Source: Clostridia bacterium
Lineage (GTDB): Bacteria > Bacillota > Clostridia > Christensenellales > Borkfalkiaceae
Direction: 5' to 3'
Assembly: GCA_029055875.1 (NCBI GenBank)
Contig: JAIDCJ010000009.1
Coordinates: forward strand, 93,235 to 157,234
DNA: 64,000 nucleotides
This document shows, one piece after another, positions 30,396 to 39,516 of this stretch; position 1 is the first letter of the stretch, and each line of letters begins with the position of its first letter. Made by a program: the position numbers and the translations under genes. The notes under the pieces were generated by a model. That model did not search any database and had not been told where the DNA came from. It saw nothing but the letters and a program-made list of their open reading frames with translations.

Positions 30396-33300
30396 ATGAA
30401 AAATAACGCAAAACCGCTATCCAAAAGAGGTAAAATTATTGCAATAATCGTTGCAATAATTTTGGCGTGCTGTATTACTGTAAGCGGAGTAATGCTGTTC
30501 AAACCGCAGAAAAACGGTCCCGTGGCAACAAATGCGGCAAGTACGACCAATGCAACCGTCACCATAGAGGCAGATAAAACCGAGTGGGAGGCAGGTGATG
30601 AGGTTACACTTACGATAACTTTTTCTGAACAAAGAACGAATAGCATCTATTATGCCGCAGAGGCTACACTTGTTCCTCTTAAATCGGATGGCACTATTGA
30701 TCTGGAGCTCTGCAAAGCGTTGAAGATTGTGGGGGAACCGGTAGGTCCGTTACAATATGACGTAACGCATGGAAACATGGGTAATATAGCGGCTTTTGGC
30801 GCTTATACGCTTGAAGCAACTGATAGGTTCGACTACGACAGTCTTAGAAATAAGAATCAGGTTGGCTTATATTTCTACTGTTCAAAAAGTGGTAGTGCTT
30901 CGTTAAGCACCACACAAACTTTTACTTTTGAGATAAAGATAAAAGTTGACGACAACTATTCGGGATCTTCCAATTTCAAGTTTGGTTTATCTCCCAATAT
31001 GAACAGTTACATCTGCACGTTATATGGCCCTGAAGCGGATAACAACCAGATAGACGATAAATTGAGCGAAGGTAATTTCTCTGCCGTTTCTCCCGATTTC
31101 AAAATCGGTGATGATGATGGTAGCGGCGGGGAGACGCCAACCGTTCAGCCTACGCTTTCCAAGCTGGAGCTTTCCACAAGCATGGCGAGCGGCTACTCGG
31201 AGGTCACCTCGGGCGGAGGCGTTACTTGGAAGCTTGCAGATCACGCAGTAAACAGCTATGTTTACTTCCGTGCAACCGTGCCTACGGGTGCAACTGCGAG
31301 TGCAAGCACGGGACTTGATGCCACGTCTACTGCAAACGTATTCAGGGGCCGGCTTGCTTACGGTACGAACACGTTCAAGGTAAAAGTACAGGGCACTTCT
31401 GCAAGCCGGGAATATACCTATACCATTAAACTCTTAGAGCAGGTGAACACCATTTCAAGCATCACGGCTTCGCCTGCGCTTACGGGCTTCACGTTCAATC
31501 CCGCTACTACTTCTTATTCGTTAGAGGTTGAGAATTCGGTTTCGTCTCTTACACTTACCGTTACCATTGACGGTGATTACGAAACGCTTACCGCTTCCGG
31601 CTCGCCTACGAAATCGAATACGGGAAAGGTTTATACCTTAGTATATAATCTTAGTACCGGTACGAATACCATTACGCTCCGCGGTGTTAGCGACGAGTCC
31701 GTAAACGGTACGCAGTATACGTTTACCGTGAAGCGTAAGACTGACGACGGTAGTACCACTAATCCGGATCCGAGCACCGATAGCTCGCTCACCGGACTGG
31801 AAATCACTTCGGGCGGAAAGCCTGCCACGCTCAGTCCCACGTTCAGACCCGATAAAACGGACGGCTATACGGCTACGGTTGACGATATCGATGATATAAA
31901 CGTCAATCCTACGCCCAATCCGGATGCAAAAAATACCGAAACCAAAATTACGGATAACGGCGACGGCACCAAAACGGTTACGGTAACGGTAACGGCAGAG
32001 GACGATACTACCACCGAATACGTCATTACGGTGAAAGAGAAGGATAAGCCTACTCCTCCCGTGAGTTTGGGCGACGCGATTCTCGACGCAATTTACGTCA
32101 ATAAAAATATTGCCGACGACTTGTATGGACAGGGTGATTTGATTCCCGGATTTAAGTCCGCAGAAACCGACTACAAGATTTTCGTACCTTACACTTGCGA
32201 GTATGTTCGTCTTACTGCGATTGCAGAGTCGAATGCGGACGTTGTCATGTACACAAACGGCGAAGAGGCCGATCCGGCGAACTTGGGCAAGGTAACGGAT
32301 ATCGTCCATTTGGCGAATATCGGTGATCGTGCCGAGGTGCAATTCGTGGTTACCACGAGCGAGGACACGAGAACGTACACGGTGGTAATTACCCGCTCTA
32401 CACAGGCTCCTTATCTGAATTATTTGACCGTCGGCAATTATCAGATTTATGACGCAAACGGAAAAGCGATTGACGGCAAGAAAGAGGACGCCGTTCGCGA
32501 CGTAAAAGATTTCTACGTTACGATTGAGAATGCCGATACGATTGTCAACGTCGTTGCGAAAGCAAGTCCCGAAAATGCAACTGTTTTGATTCAGAATAAG
32601 GGGAACTTCATCGTAGAGGAGCTGTTCAACGGTAAAGCAACCGTCGATCTGCCGTTCTCGGTAGTTATCCTTGACGACGACAATACTCCGATCAGCGAAA
32701 CGATTCACTATACGTTGCATCTCACGCGGAAACCCAAGCTTACCAGCGATATCAACGCGCGTATTATTATCGACGAAATCACGAAGGCGCACAACTCCGT
32801 CATCTTCAATGACGAGTATGCGCAGGATTGGAATACGGACAGAATCGTTTACGGTGCGAACGAGCCTTACTATCGCGTGCCTTACAACGTTTCCGCGCTC
32901 ACCATTCACGTTTATCCCGATGCAATCGGCGAATTGATTGCTCCGCCTACGTATCAGATTTTCTACGGCGACGTATTAAAGAGCGATAACGGTGCGGAAA
33001 ACACGAGCCTTCGTCTGAACTACACGTTCAACGTCGTTACCATCGTAATTACTTCAAGCGATTTATCGACGAGTAAAACGGTCGTAGTAATCGTTTACCG
33101 CGAGGAACCGTCTTTGAGTAATCCGGTAATCGTGGAAATTCCCGATTTCAAGAATGAGTATCAGCCCGAGGTCACCGATTACGCTTACACGGTAGGACAC
33201 GACGTCACCAAGCTCACCGTTCAAGTGGGTTGGGACACGGCTATGTACACCTGCGTGATTGAGGGCGCAGACAGCTTGAAGATCGGACATAATATCGTAA

Positions 33301-33761
33301 CGATTAGTCTTTACGAGAAGGCGTCCGGTATCAGCAATACGGCTGCATCCACCGATAAGCCCAATGCGGTAAGAACGATTACGCTCGACGTATTCCGTGA
33401 GAGCAACGGCCCGAGCACGATTTGGCTCATTCTCTTCATCGTATTCTTGGTGCTCGCAATCCTTGAGTTCCTTATCCTTCTTCTCCTCCTGTTGAGAAAC
33501 AGAAGGGAAACGGAGAAAGTAACGGAAAGAGTAGTGGTTCAAGCCGCGCCTGCACCCGTGGTAAGACAGCAGCTTGCCGCTCCTCCCGTAGCACCGCAGG
33601 TGCAATATATTGCAATGCCTCAACCGCAGGTGCAATACGTTGCAATGCCTCAACCGCGGCCCCAGCCCGTGGAAGCGGAGAAACCGCAACAGCCCGTAAA
33701 CGTTGAAGTAAAAATCACCGGTTGCGGCGATAGCGACGGCTACTACAAAACGAAGAAGTAA
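30396..33761 (+). CDS. Membrane-anchored surface protein: N-terminal cohesin-like domain, cadherin-like repeats, C-terminal TM helix and Pro/Gln-rich tail (candidate anchor)
   Basis: Signal-like IIAIIVAIILACCITVSGVMLF; repeated TAEDDTTTEYVITVKE-type modules; C-terminal IWLILFIVFLVLAILEFLILLLLLLRNRRETEK followed by ~80-aa tail. Confidence 0.88.
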   Translation: MKNNAKPLSKRGKIIAIIVAIILACCITVSGVMLFKPQKNGPVATNAASTTNATVTIEADKTEWEAGDEVTLTITFSEQRTNSIYYAAEATLVPLKSDGTIDLELCKALKIVGEPVGPLQYDVTHGNMGNIAAFGAYTLEATDRFDYDSLRNKNQVGLYFYCSKSGSASLSTTQTFTFEIKIKVDDNYSGSSNFKFGLSPNMNSYICTLYGPEADNNQIDDKLSEGNFSAVSPDFKIGDDDGSGGETPTVQPTLSKLELSTSMASGYSEVTSGGGVTWKLADHAVNSYVYFRATVPTGATASASTGLDATSTANVFRGRLAYGTNTFKVKVQGTSASREYTYTIKLLEQVNTISSITASPALTGFTFNPATTSYSLEVENSVSSLTLTVTIDGDYETLTASGSPTKSNTGKVYTLVYNLSTGTNTITLRGVSDESVNGTQYTFTVKRKTDDGSTTNPDPSTDSSLTGLEITSGGKPATLSPTFRPDKTDGYTATVDDIDDINVNPTPNPDAKNTETKITDNGDGTKTVTVTVTAEDDTTTEYVITVKEKDKPTPPVSLGDAILDAIYVNKNIADDLYGQGDLIPGFKSAETDYKIFVPYTCEYVRLTAIAESNADVVMYTNGEEADPANLGKVTDIVHLANIGDRAEVQFVVTTSEDTRTYTVVITRSTQAPYLNYLTVGNYQIYDANGKAIDGKKEDAVRDVKDFYVTIENADTIVNVVAKASPENATVLIQNKGNFIVEELFNGKATVDLPFSVVILDDDNTPISETIHYTLHLTRKPKLTSDINARIIIDEITKAHNSVIFNDEYAQDWNTDRIVYGANEPYYRVPYNVSALTIHVYPDAIGELIAPPTYQIFYGDVLKSDNGAENTSLRLNYTFNVVTIVITSSDLSTSKTVVVIVYREEPSLSNPVIVEIPDFKNEYQPEVTDYAYTVGHDVTKLTVQVGWDTAMYTCVIEGADSLKIGHNIVTISLYEKASGISNTAASTDKPNAVRTITLDVFRESNGPSTIWLILFIVFLVLAILEFLILLLLLLRNRRETEKVTERVVVQAAPAPVVRQQLAAPPVAPQVQYIAMPQPQVQYVAMPQPRPQPVEAEKPQQPVNVEVKITGCGDSDGYYKTKK
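33594..33653 (+). repeat. 30-bp tandem duplication in the C-terminal tail (PQVQYIAMPQ/PQVQYVAMPQ)
   Basis: CCGCAGGTGCAATATATTGCAATGCCTCAA repeated in tandem with two mismatches. Confidence 0.85.
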
Positions 33762-33779
33762 TTCGTTATTTCACAAATA

Positions 33780-33855
33780 AAATACGGACGGATTTCCGCC
33801 CGTATTTTTCACGTAACCGAAAACCGTCTATTTTGTATTTAGGACGGTTTTTTCT
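33780..33855 (+). terminator. Two consecutive intrinsic terminator-like hairpins
   Basis: ATACGGACGGA..TCCGCCCGTATTTTT and AAACCGTC...GACGGTTTTTTCTT. Confidence 0.75.
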
Positions 33856-33936
33856 TATATCGTAATTTTTTCACAAAAAACGCACATGATAATTGAAGAA
33901 ATTTCACGAAAAATGAATAAAAATCAAATAAGGGTA

Positions 33937-33964
33937 TTGACTTTTCCGGTTTTTATTATATAAT
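33937..33964 (+). promoter_or_regulatory. Sigma-A-type promoter for the GH16 gene
   Basis: TTGACT (33937-33942), 16-bp spacer, TATAAT (33959-33964). Confidence 0.65.
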
Positions 33965-34039
33965 AAAGAGAGGGTAAAGCGCGATTTTGCCCTGTTTGTC
34001 ATGTGCGTTCATTGGTTTATTACATAAAAAGGTGATTGA

Positions 34040-35695
34040 ATGACCAATCAAAATAAAAAATCGAAATTTCACGTTATTCTGAAAACGGCGTGTGTAATGA
34101 TGGCGGCGTTAGTTGCCGTTCTTGCATGCGGGTGTGATTTATCGGATATCTTCGGCTCGGTGGAAGGCGAGGACGAGGTAACCATCAGCCAAACCACGGC
34201 GGAATTAAAAGTAGGGGAAACGCTTACGCTTACGGCAAGCTCTTCGGAAGGCCGCGTAATCAGTTGGTATTCCGATGACGAAGATATCGCCTGGGTAGAA
34301 GCGGGCGACGTGACGGCCGTTGCCGAGGGAACGACTACGATTACGGCAACCGACGGGAAAGAGTCTGCTTCCTGCGAAGTGACCGTGAAAAGTGCAGGGG
34401 CGGAAAAACCCGAACAGGGAGATATAACGCTTTCTTCCTCCACGTTAAGAGTAGTGGAAGGTCAGTGGGTAACGATTACCGCAAAAGTATCCGACGGTTC
34501 GGATATCGAGTGGTATACGAGCGACGCCTCGATTGCTACGGTTTCCGCAACCGTTTCCCAAAACGGCAGAGTCACCGGCGTTGCTGCCGGTACGGTAACG
34601 ATTACCGCAATCAGTAAAACGGCAGGTTCGGCTACCTGCACGGTGACGGTTGTTCCCGTTGTTACGATTTCTTCCACGTCCAAGACCGTTAGAGAGCAGG
34701 AAGCGTTCAAATTGACGGCGACTGCTTCCGACCATTCGGCAATCACTTGGAGCACGAGCAATCAGGCGGTTGCTACGGTTACGCAGCAGGGCTTGGTTAC
34801 GGGTGTCGGCGTCGGCACGGCTACCATTACCGCAACGAGCGCAACTTCGGGTACGGCGTCCTGCACGGTGAAGGTAATTACTCAGACGCAAACGGAAGAC
34901 GGATACGAGCTTGTTTGGAGCGACGAATTTAACGGTACTTCCCTCGATATGACCAAGTGGGGCTATCAGACGGGAACGCAAGATAATTATTACGGCAACT
35001 ACGGTCCTAGCTATTGGGGCAACGGTGAGTTGCAGTATTATACCGACGGCGCGAACGTAGTAGTGGCGGACGGCAGCTTACAGATTACCGCAAGGCGTCA
35101 ACAAATGGGTGATAGACCCTTTACTTCCGCCCGCATTACAACGCGTGATAAATACAGCGTCACGTTCGGCAGAATCGAAGCGAAAATGAAAACACCTGCC
35201 GTTCAAGGCATGTGGCCTGCATTCTGGATGCTTCCTCAGCCGCCCAACCATTCGTCTTCTAACAACGAATACGGCGGTTGGCCTGCAAACGGCGAGTTGG
35301 ATATTATGGAGGCAAAGGGCAGACTTCAAAACGTAGTGGATACCACCTTGCACTTCGGCGGCCCCGATTGGAATATTCACGATATGGCGGGAGGCAGTAC
35401 TACGCTTTCTTCCAGCACGGAAGAATGGCATACCTATGCAGTAGAGTGGACGAGTACGTATATCGCATGGATCATCGACGGAAAGGAAGCTACCAGAGTG
35501 CAGAGCAGCCGTTGGTGGACGTCTGCGGCGAGCAATAGCGGCGCAACGCAGTCCGCGCCCTTCGATAAACCGTACTACATTCTTCTGAACCTTGCAGTAG
35601 GCGGAATGTACGATAGTTATACGGAGCCTACGCCGGACTTCCAGCAGGCAACGATGTACGTTGACTACGTTCGCGTATATCAGAAGAGCAATTGA
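34040..35695 (+). CDS. Lipoprotein GH16-family glycoside hydrolase (endo-beta-glucanase/laminarinase-like) with three BIG2-type Ig domains
   Basis: Lipobox-like AVLACGC; BIG2 repeats (ITWSTSNQAVATVTQQGLVTGVGVGTATITATS); GH16 catalytic motif ELDIMEAKG plus WSDEFNGTSLDMTKW and MKTPAVQGMWPAFWML. Confidence 0.93.
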   Translation: MTNQNKKSKFHVILKTACVMMAALVAVLACGCDLSDIFGSVEGEDEVTISQTTAELKVGETLTLTASSSEGRVISWYSDDEDIAWVEAGDVTAVAEGTTTITATDGKESASCEVTVKSAGAEKPEQGDITLSSSTLRVVEGQWVTITAKVSDGSDIEWYTSDASIATVSATVSQNGRVTGVAAGTVTITAISKTAGSATCTVTVVPVVTISSTSKTVREQEAFKLTATASDHSAITWSTSNQAVATVTQQGLVTGVGVGTATITATSATSGTASCTVKVITQTQTEDGYELVWSDEFNGTSLDMTKWGYQTGTQDNYYGNYGPSYWGNGELQYYTDGANVVVADGSLQITARRQQMGDRPFTSARITTRDKYSVTFGRIEAKMKTPAVQGMWPAFWMLPQPPNHSSSNNEYGGWPANGELDIMEAKGRLQNVVDTTLHFGGPDWNIHDMAGGSTTLSSSTEEWHTYAVEWTSTYIAWIIDGKEATRVQSSRWWTSAASNSGATQSAPFDKPYYILLNLAVGGMYDSYTEPTPDFQQATMYVDYVRVYQKSN

Positions 35696-35736
35696 AGAAA
35701 CTAAATTGAGAATATCCCGTACGGTTAAATGCAGAT

Positions 35737-35776
35737 AAGGGGGTACCCCCTTATGCGTTACTGCGTAACGCATAAA
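35737..35776. repeat. Double-palindrome repeat, copy A
   Basis: AAGGGGGTACCCCCTT followed by TTATGCGTTAC-TGC-GTAACGCATAA; near-identical to 54695-54736. Confidence 0.85.
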
Positions 35777-35855
35777 ATCTTTCATGGCGGTGCGGCAGTC
35801 AATTACGGAACGAATGGGGAATCCCCGTTGTTTATAAAAAAATTGGAGGAAAAAA

Positions 35856-38800
35856 ATGAGAAAGAAAGTTTTCTTACTGTTGTCTTTCGTTCTCGCGCTT
35901 GCTATGTCTATCGGCATATTGACGGCTTGCGGCGGCGGCAAGAAAGTAACGGTAGATAACATGCCCGAGACGTTGACGCTCGTTGTTGGCGGCTCAGGCA
36001 AAACACTTCCGACAACCGCATCGGACGGTAAAGGCTTGACCTGGTCTTCGGACAACGAGGGCGTTGCAACCGTATCCAATGCCGGCAGAGTTACGCCGGT
36101 TGCTTCCGGCACTGCGACGATTACGGCAACCGCCGTGTCTAACAGCAAAGTGTCCGCCACCTGCGTGGTTACGGTAAAAACCAAACCCACGTTCACGTTC
36201 CGGGATGCGAGCGGAAACACGATCACCTCGGTTGAGGTTGATAGAAACGGCGAGCCCGTGAAGATTACCGCAATCGCTTCGGACGGCGATACGATTACGA
36301 GTTGGGAGTCTGATGACCCTACCATTGCAACCGTAACGAACAGCGGCGTTGTTACGGGTAAAAGAGAGGGCGATACGGCCTTAACGGTAAAAACCGCATA
36401 CGGCTCGGGCACTATTGACGTTCACGTTATCGATACTGCCGAGCACGAAGCAATCGTAGAAGGTGCAGGCGCGGCAAAGGCAGGCGAGTGGTGGTATTAT
36501 TTGAGCGATAAAGATAACAGATCTCCTGAAATTATCACCAGCGAAGTGCGTGAAGGAATCGTTACGTTCGAGTTCGGCGGCAACGTAAACTGGAACAAAG
36601 GCGACGTTCAACTCGGTCAGAAGAAAGATTCCACAGCAAAAACCGGCTGGACGGCGTTCAGCGGTAAAATTACTTCCTCCGTGGATGGCACGGTATCCAT
36701 TTTCGATACGACGGTTACCCTCGTAGCAGGCGAAGAAACTGCATTTGAAGTTTACTATGACCAATTAATCAACGAGAATATGGTATATATCACGCCCGAT
36801 AACAACATTGCGGCGGCAGAATTTATCATTAAGATTGAAGATTTGGATTGGCAGGATTATACCCCGCCTACATTGGACGCTCCTACCGGAATTTCGATTA
36901 ACGAGAAAACGGTTACGATTACGGATGATTCCAACACGGCGGGCGTAAAAGAATATCTGATAGGCTTCTTTAACAATGCGGAAGACGCAGAGCCTGCTTA
37001 CGTTCAGAGCTTCACGGCGAAAACCGGAGAAATTGACCCTATGGTGATTGAAACCGTCGGTACCTATGTCGTAAAGGTGAAAACGGCAGGTATCCCCGGC
37101 TATCTCGATTCCGCTTGGTCTGAGGCCACGGCACAATATACGGTAAGCAGCGTTAACATTGAATACGACCTTGAAATGACGACGACTTACAGCAGTACCC
37201 GTTGGACGTACTTTGCCGTAGCGGCTGACGGTTCGTATGCGTCGGAAGCTTCTTATGCAAACGGCGTTGTGACCTATAAGTCCGCCGGTCTTGGTTGGAA
37301 ATTCGATAGTACGCAGATTTACCGTCATTATGCAACCTATGAGGCCGGTCAATCTTTGAAGCTGGTAATGAAAGTTACCACTATCAAAGAAGGAACGATT
37401 CTTGTCTGCGGCGAGCCTTACGCTCTTACCGTTGGCGAAAATACGCTTAAAGTTTTCTTTGAACAGCCTGCAAGCGGTGCTACGATTACAATTATGTTCG
37501 GCGATCCTACTGCTACGTTTGATTGGAGCGGCGAAGTAGACTTCCAATTTGAAGTCGTAAGCATTGAGAAATATACGCCCCCGGCTTTGGACGCACCTTC
37601 TGCTACGTTGGAGGGTACCGGCGAAGATAAGGTCATTACCATTGCCGAATATGCCGATGAAGACAAGGTTTCCAAATACGAAGTCGGCTTCTTCGATGAA
37701 AACGGCGAGTGCAAGGGCTATACCGCGATTTTGAAGGACGGTTCGTTCAGCGACATGGCAATCGAGAACGGCTTCTATACGTTGAAGATCCGTGCGGTTC
37801 CTAAGACCGGTGAATATGCTTCTTCCGAATGGAATGCAATCACGGGCGGCGAAAACTACGAGGTTAAGAATTCTGTTAAAATTACGCCTCTTCCCAACGG
37901 CGGTGAGCACGACAGTTACGTTGATCCCGACGTTTGGTATGAGTGGCATGACCAGAGTTGGAACGGCTCGACCGTAAGAGTTGACGAGGGTTACACGACC
38001 TCTACCGGTGAAATTCATTTCAGTTTCACGATTACGGCCGGCTCCAATAAGTATGACCAAGCGGCGCACCTGTATTATCATTATAGCACCTTAACGCCCG
38101 GAAATCCTTACACCCTTACGCTCAAAATCAATTCGACAGTTGCGTGTGTTGTTGATATCAACGGCGAAAAGGTATCCCTGAAAGTAGGCAATAACGACGT
38201 AACCGTGAATTTCATTCACATTGAAGAAAATGCCGATTGGCAGGGCAATCCTCAGGGTGCAACCATCAGAATTTACTTCAACAACAGCGGCAGCTATATT
38301 CTTTCCGACGTAAAAGTAGAAACGTTGACGCAGACGAAGCTCCAAGCGCCTTCTATCGCAATCGACGCGAACGGAATCGTTACCGTTACCGATCCCAACA
38401 CCGTAGGCGTTGGTAGCTACGTTGCCGGCTTCTATCAAGGTAATAAGCTTGCAGGTTCTACTACGGTTGTAAGCGGCGAAGCAATTGACGTTTCAATGGT
38501 AGAAAGCGGTAACTACACCGTTAAGATTATGGCAAAATCAGCAGACGTAGCTTATCTCGATTCCGATTGGTCGGCGGGCATCACTTATAACGTGGTCAAC
38601 GATAAAGGCGTAAAATATGAATTGGGAACGGATACTCCTGATGCCGGTAAATGGTCTTACTGGGCTGCAACTAACGGTGAGTGGACGGGATGGACGGCTT
38701 GGGTTACAGAATTAAAGAAAGCAGAATACGATAACGGCAATGTAACGATTGCGTTTACTGCTACCGACAATGACCAAAATCCCGGAAAAACCTGTGCGCA

Positions 38801-39026
38801 CGGCGTTCAATTCAAATATACCAACCCCAATGAAGGCACTAATTGCACGTTTACAATTACTGCAACGCAGAATTGCGGCATTGATGTAGGCGAAGTTCAT
38901 TATAATCTTGTTGCAGGGGAAGCAAAGCAAATCAGTTTCAGCGGAACGAAGGAGTTCTATCTCCAAGTCAATCTTGCGGGTAAAATGGACATCTCTGTTA
39001 CCATTTCCAACGTACAGTGGAACTAA
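35856..39026 (+). CDS. Multi-module surface lipoprotein (BIG2 domains, then alternating CBM-like and FN3-like modules)
   Basis: Lipobox LTACGGG; TWSSDNEGVATVSNAGRVTPVASGTATITA; four related modules and three intervening LDAPxxxI...YxVGFF modules visible in the translation. Confidence 0.82.
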   Translation: MRKKVFLLLSFVLALAMSIGILTACGGGKKVTVDNMPETLTLVVGGSGKTLPTTASDGKGLTWSSDNEGVATVSNAGRVTPVASGTATITATAVSNSKVSATCVVTVKTKPTFTFRDASGNTITSVEVDRNGEPVKITAIASDGDTITSWESDDPTIATVTNSGVVTGKREGDTALTVKTAYGSGTIDVHVIDTAEHEAIVEGAGAAKAGEWWYYLSDKDNRSPEIITSEVREGIVTFEFGGNVNWNKGDVQLGQKKDSTAKTGWTAFSGKITSSVDGTVSIFDTTVTLVAGEETAFEVYYDQLINENMVYITPDNNIAAAEFIIKIEDLDWQDYTPPTLDAPTGISINEKTVTITDDSNTAGVKEYLIGFFNNAEDAEPAYVQSFTAKTGEIDPMVIETVGTYVVKVKTAGIPGYLDSAWSEATAQYTVSSVNIEYDLEMTTTYSSTRWTYFAVAADGSYASEASYANGVVTYKSAGLGWKFDSTQIYRHYATYEAGQSLKLVMKVTTIKEGTILVCGEPYALTVGENTLKVFFEQPASGATITIMFGDPTATFDWSGEVDFQFEVVSIEKYTPPALDAPSATLEGTGEDKVITIAEYADEDKVSKYEVGFFDENGECKGYTAILKDGSFSDMAIENGFYTLKIRAVPKTGEYASSEWNAITGGENYEVKNSVKITPLPNGGEHDSYVDPDVWYEWHDQSWNGSTVRVDEGYTTSTGEIHFSFTITAGSNKYDQAAHLYYHYSTLTPGNPYTLTLKINSTVACVVDINGEKVSLKVGNNDVTVNFIHIEENADWQGNPQGATIRIYFNNSGSYILSDVKVETLTQTKLQAPSIAIDANGIVTVTDPNTVGVGSYVAGFYQGNKLAGSTTVVSGEAIDVSMVESGNYTVKIMAKSADVAYLDSDWSAGITYNVVNDKGVKYELGTDTPDAGKWSYWAATNGEWTGWTAWVTELKKAEYDNGNVTIAFTATDNDQNPGKTCAHGVQFKYTNPNEGTNCTFTITATQNCGIDVGEVHYNLVAGEAKQISFSGTKEFYLQVNLAGKMDISVTISNVQWN

Positions 39027-39063
39027 TTTCCGAAACGTTTTGAAACGAAAGGAACAAAAAGGC

Positions 39064-39099
39064 AACGCGGTCAAATATGACCGCGTTGTTCTTTTTTTG
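39064..39099 (+). terminator. Intrinsic terminator
   Basis: AACGCGGTCA-AATA-TGACCGCGTT then GTTCTTTTTTT. Confidence 0.88.
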
Positions 39100-39198
39100 G
39101 TTAAAAAATACCCGCGTTTTACGGCGGTATAACACAAAGTAATAAAGTTTAGATTTTTTATTTGCAAAAATGGAAAAAATATGTTACAATAAGACAGT

Positions 39199-39516
39199 AT
39201 GCAGGAAATATTAAAATCAATCAATGAGGCCGAGCAAAAGGCGGCTGAAATAAAAACGGCGGCACAGCAAAAGGCGGCGGAAATTGCGGATAACGCGGAG
39301 CAACGCTCTCAGGAAATCGCAAAGCTTTCGGAAACGGATTGCAAAGCGTACCGCGAAAAGGCTTTGAAGGAAGCCGAAGAGGCTGCGCAGAAGCATTACG
39401 ACGACGAAATTACCGCAAAGCGGGCGGAAGCGGCAAAGTACGCCGCAAAGTGCCTTGCGTCTACGGACGATATTGTAAACGAGATAGTTCGGAGGATCGT
39501 GCGTGGCAGTTGTTGA
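39199..39516 (+). CDS. V-type ATPase peripheral-stalk subunit G/H-like coiled coil
   Basis: Ala/Glu/Lys-rich coiled coil, first gene of the V-ATPase operon, overlapping the subunit I gene. Confidence 0.75.
   Translation: MQEILKSINEAEQKAAEIKTAAQQKAAEIADNAEQRSQEIAKLSETDCKAYREKALKEAEEAAQKHYDDEITAKRAEAAKYAAKCLASTDDIVNEIVRRIVRGSC

Noticed and set aside
6617-33761. Classical cellulosome locus
   Set aside because: No dockerin-bearing glycoside hydrolases were found; the only clear GH (34040-35695) is a lipoprotein without a dockerin.
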